Source: Gammaproteobacteria bacterium
GTDB taxonomy: Bacteria; Pseudomonadota; Gammaproteobacteria; DSM-16500
Reading direction: 5' to 3'
Assembly: GCA_013286085.1 (NCBI GenBank)
Contig: JABDGK010000002.1
Span: 33,303 to 97,302, forward strand
DNA: 64,000 nucleotides
Part shown: positions 8,973 through 19,152 of the stretch, piece after piece
Position numbering within the stretch: position 1 is the first letter of the stretch
How the letters are laid out: each line of letters begins with the position of its first letter
The notes under the pieces: model-generated
Seen by the model: the letters and a program-made list of their open reading frames with translations, nothing else
Told to the model about the DNA's origin: nothing
Database searches by the model: none
Program-made: the position numbers and the translations under genes

Positions 8973-10196
8973 TTAACCTATTTTGGTAACTTTCGCCATA
9001 TTCCAGATGGGTAGATAGACTGCGAAAGCCAGAACTAAAACCACACCTGCTAATACCACAATGAGTAAGGGTTCGATTATATCGCCTAACCGTTTTAAAT
9101 CGTAGTCTACTTCGCGTTTATAAAAAACGGAGATCTGTTCTAGCATGGGACCTAATTCACCAGTTTCTTCGCTAACGCTCAAAATTTGCAACTCAAGAGA
9201 GGTAAATAAATTACTTGCTGCTGCCGCTTGCGCCAAATTATTACCGCGTTCAATGGCGCTACGCATACCGAGTATTTGTTGGCGCGCATATTCGTTATTC
9301 ACCGATTGTGCAACCAGCTCAATACCTTCAATGAGTGGGACACCGGATTCAATTGTAATAGCAAATGCCTGCGAAAAACGCAGTAAAATGATTCGTCTGA
9401 GTATTTTTCCAAAGAAAGGAATTCGTAATAAAAATTTATCCAGCTTAAATTTTCCAATGGGCGTCCGAATATAATACATAAACCAAGTGACTGCCAATGA
9501 GGACACAATAAGCATCCCCAGCCAATGTTGGGTTAGAAAATTAGACGTCCCAATGAAAAATTGTGTGACAGCAGGTAAACTAACTTTAGCTTGCTTAAAA
9601 ACATTCGTGAATGCTGGAATCACAAATATATTAATTAAAATAATAGCTGCAAGCATAGAAATGGTAACAAATATAGGGTATCGCATGGCGGTTTTAACAC
9701 TTTTTATCGCACCACCTTCTAATTCCAAATATTGATTAATTCGTAGAAAAGCTTCTGCTAAGCGGCCGCTACTTTCTCCGACTCGTATCATGCTGATCAT
9801 GATTGGAGTGAAAATTTTAGGATAATTTTTCATGGAACTCGCTAAATCTTGACCTGCTTCAAGATTTTCAACTAATCCAAGTAATCCATTCACCATGACT
9901 TTATTGTGCATACTACCCGCTAAATTTTTTAAAGCGGCAGCAATGGGTATGCCTGTTTTGCAAAGTGAATACATTTGTCGTGAAAAGACTCCCAGTTCAT
10001 CACGCGTGACGGATTCTTCAAATTGACTACTCAGTTTTTGCCAAAAAGTTTTAGCTTCTTCACTTGACTGGATTGTAATGGGTATAACACCTTCTTTCAT
10101 CAGTAATGCGCTTAATGATTCGGGAGATTGCGCTGTGCGCGAACCAGAAATGAATCTTCCCTCATTGTCGCGTGCTTTATAAACAAAAATCGGCAT
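8973..10196 (-). CDS. mshG: MSHA biogenesis protein MshG / type II secretion F family
   Basis: YKARDNEGRFISGSRTA..., GVPLIEGIELVAQSV, C-terminal FAVYLPIWNMAKVTKIG. Confidence 0.88.
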   Translation of the reverse strand: MPIFVYKARDNEGRFISGSRTAQSPESLSALLMKEGVIPITIQSSEEAKTFWQKLSSQFEESVTRDELGVFSRQMYSLCKTGIPIAAALKNLAGSMHNKVMVNGLLGLVENLEAGQDLASSMKNYPKIFTPIMISMIRVGESSGRLAEAFLRINQYLELEGGAIKSVKTAMRYPIFVTISMLAAIILINIFVIPAFTNVFKQAKVSLPAVTQFFIGTSNFLTQHWLGMLIVSSLAVTWFMYYIRTPIGKFKLDKFLLRIPFFGKILRRIILLRFSQAFAITIESGVPLIEGIELVAQSVNNEYARQQILGMRSAIERGNNLAQAAAASNLFTSLELQILSVSEETGELGPMLEQISVFYKREVDYDLKRLGDIIEPLLIVVLAGVVLVLAFAVYLPIWNMAKVTKIG

Positions 10197-10207
10197 AGAT
10201 TATCATC

Positions 10208-11941
10208 TTATATGGACTGCTCGGTATCGGGATATCTTTTTTCAAACCCTTGATCAGAAATACGCATTACTTCACTGACGGTTGTGATTCCTTGTACTGC
10301 GAGATCTAAACCGCTGAAGGTGAGCGGTCTAAACGTTTCTTGTTGATAAGCTGCTTTTTTAAAGGCGGGTATATTGTTTGCCCGTAAAGCTTCAGCTAAT
10401 GGTGTATCCCATACCAATAACTCAAAAATACCGATCTGACCTTTTATACCGGTATTATGACAATAGTTGCAACCAGCCCCATGCATATACGGGTAATTCA
10501 GATATTCTGGCCCTGCTACATCTTGTAGCCAAATTTTTTCAGCGGGTGTTAGTTCTACTGGACGTAAACAGTTTTTACAATTTCGCCTAACTAAGCGTTG
10601 CGCCATAATGCCGCGCAAGACAGCGGCTATTAAATAACTTTCTGCTCCCATATCAATTAAACGTAAAGTGCTGCTAATCGCATCATTCGTATGTAGCGTT
10701 GATAAAACTAAATGTCCAGTCATGGCTGCTCGTATTGCGATAGCCACTGTTTCTTCATCACGAAGTTCACCTACCATGATGATGTCTGGATCTTGACGAA
10801 GGATGGCTCGCAATGCTCTTGCAAATGTTAAATCCACACCGGGAGCAATCTGAACTTGATTTATGCGAGGAATGCGATATTCAACGGGATCTTCAACGGT
10901 GATGATTTTTTTCTCGGCACTATTCAGCTCGCTGAGTGCACCATATAATGCGGTTGTTTTCCCACTACCCGTTGGACCCGTAATTAATATTAGGCCATTA
11001 GGTAAAGCGGTTAGCTTGCGCAATGTCTCTAAGACTTTTGGAGGCATGCCTATTTCATCAAGGTTTAGTAGATTTGCCGACTGATTTAATAAGCGCATTA
11101 CCACGGATTCGCCAAATTGAATAGGCAGTGTGGCTAAACGAACGTCAAAATTTTTGTCTTTAATTCTAATGCTAAAACGCCCATCTTGAGGGACACGTTT
11201 TTCAGTGATATTGATGCCTGCCATCAATTTTAAACGTAGTGTCAAGGCACTAACGATGTGTTTTTCATTGATGATTTGCTCATGTAATACGCCATCAACA
11301 CGCTGACGGATACGTAAAATATGCTCATCAGGTTCAATGTGAATATCAGAAGCATTCATTTGTACCGCGTCTTGGAAAATCGATTCGAGCATCCGAACAA
11401 CAGGCGCATCTGTAGCGGAAAGATCTTGTTTGAGTTGAGAGAAATTATATTTATTTTCGGTCAACTCTTCGGATAACTCTTCTGCAAATGATGTAATTTC
11501 ACTTGTTCTTCGATAGATGAGATCAATTACTTGAAGTAAATCTTCCTCGCTAATTAATGCAATTTTAATGGGAAGCTTGAGTAGTCTTGATAATTCATCA
11601 GTAGCAATAATATCTTGAGGGTCTACCATGCCAACAAGGAACTCATCATTTTCCTTTTTCAACACAAGGGCACGAAAATGACGTGCATAAAATTCGGGTA
11701 GATAGGTAACGACGTCTGGATTTATCGGAAAGTTCTTTAAGTCAATTAAAGGCATATTTAATTGATGAGCAAGTAAATCTAATAATTTGCTTTCCTCAAT
11801 AAAATGCAAATCGACAAGCACTTGCCCTAAGCGTTGGCCAGTTTGTCGTTGTTGTTCAATAGCGGTATCCAGTTGTTCCTGTGTGATGATATGACTATCC
11901 AGTAACAACTTACCAATGTGAATTTTTTTTATTTGCATCAC
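10208..11941 (-). CDS. mshE: MSHA biogenesis ATPase MshE (GspE/PilB family)
   Basis: Walker A GPTGSGKTTALYGAL, DPDIIMVGELRDEETVAIAIRAAMTGHLVLSTLHTND, CxxC zinc motifs. Confidence 0.92.
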   Translation of the reverse strand: MMQIKKIHIGKLLLDSHIITQEQLDTAIEQQRQTGQRLGQVLVDLHFIEESKLLDLLAHQLNMPLIDLKNFPINPDVVTYLPEFYARHFRALVLKKENDEFLVGMVDPQDIIATDELSRLLKLPIKIALISEEDLLQVIDLIYRRTSEITSFAEELSEELTENKYNFSQLKQDLSATDAPVVRMLESIFQDAVQMNASDIHIEPDEHILRIRQRVDGVLHEQIINEKHIVSALTLRLKLMAGINITEKRVPQDGRFSIRIKDKNFDVRLATLPIQFGESVVMRLLNQSANLLNLDEIGMPPKVLETLRKLTALPNGLILITGPTGSGKTTALYGALSELNSAEKKIITVEDPVEYRIPRINQVQIAPGVDLTFARALRAILRQDPDIIMVGELRDEETVAIAIRAAMTGHLVLSTLHTNDAISSTLRLIDMGAESYLIAAVLRGIMAQRLVRRNCKNCLRPVELTPAEKIWLQDVAGPEYLNYPYMHGAGCNYCHNTGIKGQIGIFELLVWDTPLAEALRANNIPAFKKAAYQQETFRPLTFSGLDLAVQGITTVSEVMRISDQGFEKRYPDTEQSI

Positions 11942-11958
11942 ACCTGCCTTATAAGAAA

Positions 11959-13218
11959 TTAGGTTGTGTGTAATTGGGCCGATAAAAAGTTTTTAAGTTC
12001 TGGATTTAAATTACCGATGCTATCAGCATTTGTGTAAGCTTCGAAGGCTTGTGGATGATCGCCAAGCGCATCTAAAGCGATACCCAAACCTACCCACCAT
12101 TTTGCATTTGATGATTGTATGGTTAATAATTTTTTATATAGATTTGCCGCTAAATTGGCTCGGCCTTGTCGTTGATAGAGCGCCGCCATCAGGGCATAGT
12201 AGTTAGGCTCATTTTCTATGGAGGGCGAGTTTTTTTGTAAAAGTAATAATGCTTCATTTACTCTACCTTGCCCAACAAGTAATTGCGCTTTCATTTCAAT
12301 AAAGATGATATGTTCTGGTGATAGTTTGATGCCAACATCAAGTAGGTTAGCTGCCGCTAATTTGTTGTTCTGTTGTATCAATAAATTAGCCAGATATTCT
12401 CGTGTTTTGAAATTGTTGGGATAGTTATTTACGAGTTGTTTTAACAAAGAAATAGCTTCTGCATTTTGCCCAGATGCAGTAAGTTGTATTGCGTGTTGGT
12501 ATAGTTGTTCTTCAGAGCTTTCAACCACGGGTTTTTTAATCGTGACGGGTATAGTTGGTTTGTTAATTGATTGACTATTGGTTACATCAGAAAGATTTTT
12601 GTAGTAAATATCTAATTGCAGCTCAGGTGCTTTGCCCGCTTCATTTAGTTCTAGTCGTTTAATTTCTGCGGCAGGATTTAAGTGCAGCACGAGTTTTAAA
12701 TTGCCGTTTTCATCTTTAAATGCTTGAATGCTCTCAATACCGCTACCGCTGTAATTCATGTTTGGTAATGCGGCAACAAGACGCGTATTTTCTAAAATAA
12801 TAATTAACTCATTGCGACTAACATCACTACTTAATTGATATAGTGCGCCTTGATTTAATAAAAAACGTAAGTTGCTAATGTCTTGTTGCATTTGTAAAGC
12901 AATGCCAGTGAGCAAGGCACCCGATGTGTATTGGTCGGTGGTTACAGTACTATTATTTTTGTCTGACTGTGTGATAGTAATAGAATGCGTTTGTGTTGCC
13001 TCGGTAGCTGACGGATGGTTAGTATGTCCTATTGATAGCAATATAGAAAATATCAATAACAAAATTGCTGCAAGTACTATAATAATCGAATACTGTGTGC
13101 GGTTCTTTTTGAATTCGAGTGAGATATGCGCGCGCAACCCTGTTAAAAGAGATTCCGATGTTGCTTGGTTTCGAGGGCGTTTTTCTAAGTCTTTTAACAT
13201 TTGATTGATCAGACTCAT
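11959..13218 (-). CDS. mshN: MSHA biogenesis protein MshN (TPR protein)
   Basis: MSLINQMLKDLEKR N-terminus typical of MshN; TM segment; TPR-like C-terminus; operon context. Confidence 0.8.
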   Translation of the reverse strand: MSLINQMLKDLEKRPRNQATSESLLTGLRAHISLEFKKNRTQYSIIIVLAAILLLIFSILLSIGHTNHPSATEATQTHSITITQSDKNNSTVTTDQYTSGALLTGIALQMQQDISNLRFLLNQGALYQLSSDVSRNELIIILENTRLVAALPNMNYSGSGIESIQAFKDENGNLKLVLHLNPAAEIKRLELNEAGKAPELQLDIYYKNLSDVTNSQSINKPTIPVTIKKPVVESSEEQLYQHAIQLTASGQNAEAISLLKQLVNNYPNNFKTREYLANLLIQQNNKLAAANLLDVGIKLSPEHIIFIEMKAQLLVGQGRVNEALLLLQKNSPSIENEPNYYALMAALYQRQGRANLAANLYKKLLTIQSSNAKWWVGLGIALDALGDHPQAFEAYTNADSIGNLNPELKNFLSAQLHTT

Positions 13219-14120
13219 TAAATAATTCCCTTGTAAATATAAAAGCCTAATACAGTAATAATGAGACTTATGAGCCCAATAATAATGAGGAGCAACGGTT
13301 TACTTGAGGAATAGGCAATATCAGTGTCTTTAATCGCAAGTTTCATGGCTTGAGTCGAGACCCTATCCTCCCCTCTTCCATATGCAACAAGCAATGCTTT
13401 ATGGCAGAGAATATTAACGATGCGCGGTACACCCTGACTTGCTTTAAATAAGATATTTCGTGCCCGATCACTAAATAAAGCGCCAAATGTATAGCCAGCC
13501 GTTGCTAAACGATGAAATAAATAACTATCTAAATCATCACGATTCATCAGTGGCAAATAATATGAAAAACTGATGCGCTGTTTTAACTGGCGAAAACTAG
13601 GTTGATCTAATCTTTCATCTAGTTCGGGTTGCCCAAACAATACAACTTGTAATAGCTTCGTTGTTTCAGTTTCAAGATTCGTTAATAATCGCAATGTTTC
13701 AAGACTTTCAGGCGGAATGGCCTGTGCTTCATCGATTAATAAGACAATATGTTTTCCATCGGCATGCAGAGACAGTAAACGATCGTTGATATACGTTAAT
13801 AATTCGTGTTGGTCCTGTAATGATCTAGGATCAATGCCAAGTTCGCGTGCTAAGGCTTTGCGCAGTTCGATGGGATTTAAATCTGGGTTAGGAATATAGG
13901 CAGTGACAAAGTCGCCATCGAGGCTATCAAGCAGTTTACGGCATAGCAATGTTTTACCTGATCCAACTTCGCCGATAATCTTAATAAATCCTTCGCCACT
14001 GCGAAGACTAAATAATACGGTATTGAGGGCTTCTTGGTGGCCTTTCAAATGGCAAAAAAAGCCAATATTTGGCGTAATTGTAAAGGGAAGCTCTTTAAAT
14101 TTAAAATACTCTAAGTACAT
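13218..14120 (-). CDS. mshM: MSHA biogenesis protein MshM (ExeA-like AAA ATPase)
   Basis: MYLEYFKFKELPFTITPN, Walker A GEVGSGKTLLCRKLL, IVLLIDEAQAIP. Confidence 0.88.
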   Translation of the reverse strand: MYLEYFKFKELPFTITPNIGFFCHLKGHQEALNTVLFSLRSGEGFIKIIGEVGSGKTLLCRKLLDSLDGDFVTAYIPNPDLNPIELRKALARELGIDPRSLQDQHELLTYINDRLLSLHADGKHIVLLIDEAQAIPPESLETLRLLTNLETETTKLLQVVLFGQPELDERLDQPSFRQLKQRISFSYYLPLMNRDDLDSYLFHRLATAGYTFGALFSDRARNILFKASQGVPRIVNILCHKALLVAYGRGEDRVSTQAMKLAIKDTDIAYSSSKPLLLIIIGLISLIITVLGFYIYKGII

Positions 14121-14161
14121 TAGATAGTCCTAGTAATAAATTTGCTGTCAGGATTGATGAC

Positions 14162-15928
14162 TTAATTACACACACTACATCCGTCAGTCTTTTCTCCCTG
14201 ATTACCAAATGTTTCTGGTAGGCCACCTAGATGAAAATCTCTTTTGTCTCGCCCAAAGTCATTATCTGCACGTTCAAGACTTTGTGTCCAAACTTTATTA
14301 TTTGCCAAAATAGGACGTAATAAAATGATAAGTTCAGATTTCGTAGAAACTTGATTAGTGCGACGAAACAGGGCACCAAAGAAAGGAATTTTTGATAATA
14401 CAGGTGTGCCACCAATACTTTCTAGGGTGTTATTTTGCATCAGGCCGCCAATAACGACTATTTGACCATTCCTGGCGCGAACGATATTATCCGATTCTCG
14501 TATCGTACTGAGCGCTAATGGTAATTGTAATGTACCACCTGACGCACCAAGGTTAATGGTTTTTTGCTGTTCTGTTACATTACTCACCGATGGATGGACA
14601 TGCAAAATAACACTGCCATCTTTCGCAATTTGTGGTGTTATATCGAGTGTTACACCAGAGAAAAATGGTGTTAAGTCGACATTTTGAGATGGTAGCGTAT
14701 TGTTCCCGACGACCGAATTTGTTGTCGAAACACCCGTCACAAAAAATTGATCTTGCCCTACTTTTATAACGGCTTTTTGATTATTTACAGTGGAAATTCG
14801 AGGGCTCGACAGGGTTTGTACATTGCCTTGTGTTTGTAAAAATTGTACCAGCGCGCGAAAGCTACCTTTGATATTGACTGTAAAAATAGGGTCAAATCCT
14901 TGCAGCCCAGTGCCATTGAATGCACCCGTACCCGAAACGCCACCTGAGTTGGGTCCATTACCTGATTGGCTGAATACCGCTTCATCACTCAGAGGATTGC
15001 CCAATAAACTCCAGTCAATGCCTGAATCAAAAGAATCAGTCAACTGAACTTCCAGTACTTTTGCTTCGAGAATAATTTGGCGTTGTAAATTGGATTGAAT
15101 CCGGTCGAGATAGCGTGCTATTTGATGCAACTCAATTGGAAATGCTCGAACAATCACTAAACCAGCCTGGGCATTAATAATGACAGATCTGTTTTTATCT
15201 GCAGGAATAATTTCTTTTAGTGAAATTTCTAGATCATGCCAAAAGTTTTCTTGTGAGGTTGTGCTCACCGAACTACTCGATACCGTATTATTTGATGAAG
15301 AGCCGCCGCCTGAGCTACTACCTGAGCCACCGCTTCCTACACTGACCGTGCCTACTTTATTACTCACCTGGCCGGAGGTCATTTCGGTGGTTGATTTGCC
15401 ATTGCGAACAACATCCAGATAATTAACTGTAAATATTTGCGTTTCTAATTCAGGTGGAGAAACTTCATAGCCGTAGGTTGTTTTGCGATAATCATAACCA
15501 TAAATATCTCGAACTGCATCCATCGCTTCTTCAATAGTGACATTTTTTAAAGATAATGTGACGGTGCCTTCAATATTAGGGTCAACAACCATATTGTAAG
15601 GCGTGCCATCTACCAACCCCGTAAAAAACACTTTAGCGGGCATTTTATCGGCTGCTACATCGAAGCGTTTGTGTAAAATAGATGTTTCCGTGTTAAATGT
15701 CGGGTTTGTTTGTGGCAACATGGCATCACTCACCGAGCGCGGGATTCTGCGCGCGGTTTTTCTGTCGAGTGATTTATCGATGTTAATGGCTTCCTGCAAC
15801 GTGGCGTGTGTTTGTAAGATAGAAGTTGGATATTTAGGAGGCGTTGTTGAACAGCTGATTAGTGTCACAATTAGCGCCACTAAGAGTGTAAATTTTTTAA
15901 AGCTTCGATAAAAGATATCCATATCCAC
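14162..15928 (-). CDS. mshL: MSHA biogenesis secretin MshL
   Basis: Secretin domain (LEAKVLEVQLTDSFDSGIDWSLL..., VVIGGLMQNNTLESIGGTPVLSKIPFFGALFRRT); lipoprotein-like N-terminus LISCSTTPP. Confidence 0.9.
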   Translation of the reverse strand: MDMDIFYRSFKKFTLLVALIVTLISCSTTPPKYPTSILQTHATLQEAINIDKSLDRKTARRIPRSVSDAMLPQTNPTFNTETSILHKRFDVAADKMPAKVFFTGLVDGTPYNMVVDPNIEGTVTLSLKNVTIEEAMDAVRDIYGYDYRKTTYGYEVSPPELETQIFTVNYLDVVRNGKSTTEMTSGQVSNKVGTVSVGSGGSGSSSGGGSSSNNTVSSSSVSTTSQENFWHDLEISLKEIIPADKNRSVIINAQAGLVIVRAFPIELHQIARYLDRIQSNLQRQIILEAKVLEVQLTDSFDSGIDWSLLGNPLSDEAVFSQSGNGPNSGGVSGTGAFNGTGLQGFDPIFTVNIKGSFRALVQFLQTQGNVQTLSSPRISTVNNQKAVIKVGQDQFFVTGVSTTNSVVGNNTLPSQNVDLTPFFSGVTLDITPQIAKDGSVILHVHPSVSNVTEQQKTINLGASGGTLQLPLALSTIRESDNIVRARNGQIVVIGGLMQNNTLESIGGTPVLSKIPFFGALFRRTNQVSTKSELIILLRPILANNKVWTQSLERADNDFGRDKRDFHLGGLPETFGNQGEKTDGCSVCN

Positions 15929-15994
15929 GACAATTCCTATGATTACGCCAGCATTTTTTTCATTTTATATGATTTATTTAAATTTTTACACTAG

Positions 15995-16327
15995 TCATTT
16001 TGAAATCCTAACCTTAGGTGTTTGCGATTTGTCGCGTAACATTAAGATGAAATTCCCGTTTGGGCTGTCAATAGAAACGACATTTTTATCAATAGAGATT
16101 ATTTTAGCACCATCAAATTGGTCGCCGACATGGTGTATTTTGCCATTTATAACAGCGAGTCGGTTATCTGTTGAGATCATAATAGCGCTTAAAACAAAGG
16201 AATTATTCGGTGCAGCATTTGTAAAATTAGATGGTTTGGTGGGGTCAATTAAGCCTTCGGCATGCACTGCCGATGATAATAACAAAACAAATAGCGATGT
16301 TTTTATCCAGTATTTATTCATAAGCAC
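15995..16327 (-). CDS. mshK: MSHA biogenesis protein MshK-like
   Basis: Small secreted protein LIDPTKPSNF...LSAIMISTDNRLAVINGKIHHVGDQFDGAKIISID; operon position. Confidence 0.7.
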   Translation of the reverse strand: MLMNKYWIKTSLFVLLLSSAVHAEGLIDPTKPSNFTNAAPNNSFVLSAIMISTDNRLAVINGKIHHVGDQFDGAKIISIDKNVVSIDSPNGNFILMLRDKSQTPKVRISK

Positions 16328-16951
16328 TCAATTATTGCTTACAATTAATAAATTAATAGTCACTGTTGCAAGCGGGTAATTATTCACTTTATATAATATG
16401 CTATTCCACGAGAGACACCAGGGTAAACTTTCCAGCTGTGCTAAATAAGAAATCGTATTGAAGTAATCACTATTAAATGTAATTTCAACATTATTCCCTG
16501 TGAGCGGTTTTGCTAATTCCGTTGTGTTAGTCGTATCTTGTGTAATCTGTTTCCCGCTTTTTAAGTTAATAAATTGTACTTTATGATCTATATTTAACAT
16601 TTGTTTGATAATATTATCTGCATCTGATGCAGAAGCGATGCCAAATTTCGATTGATCAGTAGTTTGTTTTTTATTTTTAACGCGTTCCGTTGCTTCACTT
16701 TCAATTTTTTTAGTTTCTGTGGTAAAAATAGCAATTTGTTTTTCTAATGTAGTCGACTCTTGTTTCATGAGCAGGCGCTCTGACTGAACTGGATTGTATA
16801 AAAATATATACCAAACAGTATAAATGATTACCCACCCCGTTAATAACAATGCAATGCGTTCGCGATGTTTGCGACGACTTAACCAGAGTTGCAATGAATT
16901 AAATAAACTATGCAGTGGCGTATCATTCATATTAGCTAGACGCCTTACCAA
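16328..16951 (-). CDS. mshJ: MSHA biogenesis protein MshJ-like
   Basis: Single N-terminal TM, PilO-like architecture, operon position. Confidence 0.7.
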   Translation of the reverse strand: MVRRLANMNDTPLHSLFNSLQLWLSRRKHRERIALLLTGWVIIYTVWYIFLYNPVQSERLLMKQESTTLEKQIAIFTTETKKIESEATERVKNKKQTTDQSKFGIASASDADNIIKQMLNIDHKVQFINLKSGKQITQDTTNTTELAKPLTGNNVEITFNSDYFNTISYLAQLESLPWCLSWNSILYKVNNYPLATVTINLLIVSNN

Positions 16952-17486
16952 TTAATTGAAAGTTTAAGGGTTGTGTTGATGTTGATGATGTGTTGATTGA
17001 CTCCGTGAGCTCTTTTAATTCGAAATTCAGTTCCTTAAATATAGGTAGTTTTTTTAATTGAATTAAATATTGTTCTGTTTGCGTTGCTCGTAAGGCAAAA
17101 CCTTTCAAGCTAACTTCTTTGCCGTGATTGGTTACCGCGATATCTGTTAACCAAACACCCGCTGTGATCGCTTGTGCAAACCCTTCCATGTATTTAGAAA
17201 ATTTTGTATTGCAAGATGATAACAAACTTGAGTTTAATAATGTCATTGATGCGGGTGATTGTGGGTATTTGGCTGCTGTTGTAATCAATTGTTGTTTTGT
17301 TGTTTCCAGTTCTGCTTCAAGGTGATTATGGTGAGATAATTGGTAATTTTTTAAAAGTAAGCACCACAGATATACCAGCATCAACGATAACAAGAAAACG
17401 CCATAAAAAGTTAATAGCCGCTTAGCATCTAACGGTGATTTAATCGGTAAAGAAATATACTTAGCAAGATTAATTTGTTGATACAT
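16932..17486 (-). CDS. PilN-like MSHA biogenesis protein
   Basis: QQINLAKYI... N-terminus with TM and PilN-like fold; operon position. Confidence 0.7.
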   Translation of the reverse strand: MYQQINLAKYISLPIKSPLDAKRLLTFYGVFLLSLMLVYLWCLLLKNYQLSHHNHLEAELETTKQQLITTAAKYPQSPASMTLLNSSLLSSCNTKFSKYMEGFAQAITAGVWLTDIAVTNHGKEVSLKGFALRATQTEQYLIQLKKLPIFKELNFELKELTESINTSSTSTQPLNFQLIGKASS

Positions 17487-18465
17487 ATTCTAGCTCATCT
17501 CTTAATACACCACCAATAATAGATAAATGCTGAAATTCTAGTGAGCGACTTAACTTATGTTTAGCAGGTAATACTTCATGTAAGTTTAGGTTTAATGCTT
17601 GTAAACGTAAGCGTTGTGCTAGATAAGACGCAATATCTAGCACATCAGCGCTTAAGGAAGCGACTAATACTTTTGTAGGTGCTGGGTAACGCCACTGGCT
17701 TTGGAAATAATCGAATGAGCGCTGTACTTCAAGTGCTAGTTTATCCAAATAAGTAGCGACGTTTTCTTGGTTTACGGATGCCTGAGTTAACGAATTAAAA
17801 TTCCAATCTAAATGCCGCGAAAAATAAAATAATTTTTGTCGTGTAATAATTAATTGGCTAGCTTCTTCTTGTAAATATAATAGTGCAGTTGACCCGTCGT
17901 CTTTTTCATAAAGTGAATTAATATTGCGAAGTGCTAATTCTTGAATATCAATTGATGATAAGTTTAAACCGCTCTCTGAAATTTGTGAGGCGATAGGTTG
18001 AATATAACTTGCTTGCGCAGTCACAATCATAATCATTTTTTTAGGGTTAGAAATTTGTGCGGGCGGAATGGGAAACGAATCTATTAGTGCATCATCAATT
18101 GGATAGGGCAATAATTTTCTGATTTGCCAACGAATGGCGGATTGAAATTCTTCTTCTTTTACGGGAAGTTCATCATATATCAGCATCTGATACTGGCTAG
18201 GATTCAAAACCCATGAACAATTGACACCATCAAGATTATGTTTTTTGACTATTCCCCATAGCTCCATCATAAAAGTAGATGGACTGCAGACTACATTTTC
18301 AATAAAGTCTAATTCAGTCTTTGTTTTGTCTTTTCGTAAGCAAGCTAATGTAAAACCTGTGGTTGTAACACCAATAGAACAGAAAGCATCATCTCGAGCC
18401 GGATTGATGAGGCTGATTTTTGCAATTTTTTCAAATTTTTCTTTCAGGTAGTTAATACTATACAT
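17470..18465 (-). CDS. mshI: MSHA biogenesis protein MshI (PilM-like actin-fold)
   Basis: SIGVTTTGFTLACLRKD..., QSAIRWQIRKLLPYPIDDALIDSFPIP; first gene of the minus-strand msh operon. Confidence 0.75.
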   Translation of the reverse strand: MYSINYLKEKFEKIAKISLINPARDDAFCSIGVTTTGFTLACLRKDKTKTELDFIENVVCSPSTFMMELWGIVKKHNLDGVNCSWVLNPSQYQMLIYDELPVKEEEFQSAIRWQIRKLLPYPIDDALIDSFPIPPAQISNPKKMIMIVTAQASYIQPIASQISESGLNLSSIDIQELALRNINSLYEKDDGSTALLYLQEEASQLIITRQKLFYFSRHLDWNFNSLTQASVNQENVATYLDKLALEVQRSFDYFQSQWRYPAPTKVLVASLSADVLDIASYLAQRLRLQALNLNLHEVLPAKHKLSRSLEFQHLSIIGGVLRDELEYVSTN

Positions 18466-18558
18466 GATATGAAATGACGCCTGAGATGAAATTAATTTAT
18501 TGTCTTATAAATATTAAAAATTTGCTACACTATAATTCGAATCAAATGGAATTGGTGG

Positions 18559-18750
18559 ATGAATCGAATGTCGCAACAGTCTTGCAATGGGTTCACTCTT
18601 ATTGAGCTCGTAGTGATCATAATGATTATATCTGTGCTAGCTGTATTCGTTACAGCGAATTGGCCGGGGTTAACTCTCAATTTAGGTGCGCAAACAGAGC
18701 AGCTCGCTGTTGATCTGCGTTACACGCAAAGTTTATCAATGACTCAACAT
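18559..18750 (+). pseudogene. Truncated prepilin (GspH/FimT/MshC-like) N-terminus
   Basis: CNGFTLIELVVIIMIISVLAVFVTANWPGL...DLRYTQSLSMTQ then abrupt loss of pilin homology and stop at 18795. Confidence 0.75.
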
Positions 18751-19093
18751 TTATTCCGGCATTGGCTTAGTGACACTCATTGGCTTAATCAGTAAGCATG
18801 GAATTTTGATGGTGGATTTCGCAAATAAAATTCAACAACACGAGGGACTGGATATACAAGCCGCCATTATTAAAGCCGCCACACTGCGCTTGCGCCCTAT
18901 TTTAATGACCACCGCAGCCATGGTATTGGGCGTTGTTCCGCTAATTTTGGCATCCGGCGCGGGGGCAAAAAGTCGTTTTGATATCGGTTTAGTCATTGCG
19001 TCGGGGATGTTAGTGGGAACCTGCTTTACTTTATTTGTTGTACCGACGATGTATACATTTTTCGCTAAAAAACATGATAGAATTGAAATATAA
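18743..19093 (+). pseudogene. C-terminal remnant of an RND efflux transporter inner-membrane subunit
   Basis: Frame reads LNIYSGIGLVTLIGLISKHGILMVDFANKIQ...LRPILMTTAAMVLGVVPLILASGAGAKSRFDIGLVIASGMLVGTCFTLFVVPTMY, i.e. only the last part of an AcrB-type pump; in-frame stop directly upstream. Confidence 0.88.
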
Positions 19094-19152
19094 TGCCATA
19101 TCACAAATCAGTATGATTGCACTGGCTTGTCAAAACTACGTGATTCTCCCTT

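Noticed and set aside
18500-18540. Promoter with TATAAT at 18531-18536 upstream of the prepilin remnant
   Set aside because: No convincing -35 at proper spacing and the downstream gene is truncated; too weak to list as a feature.
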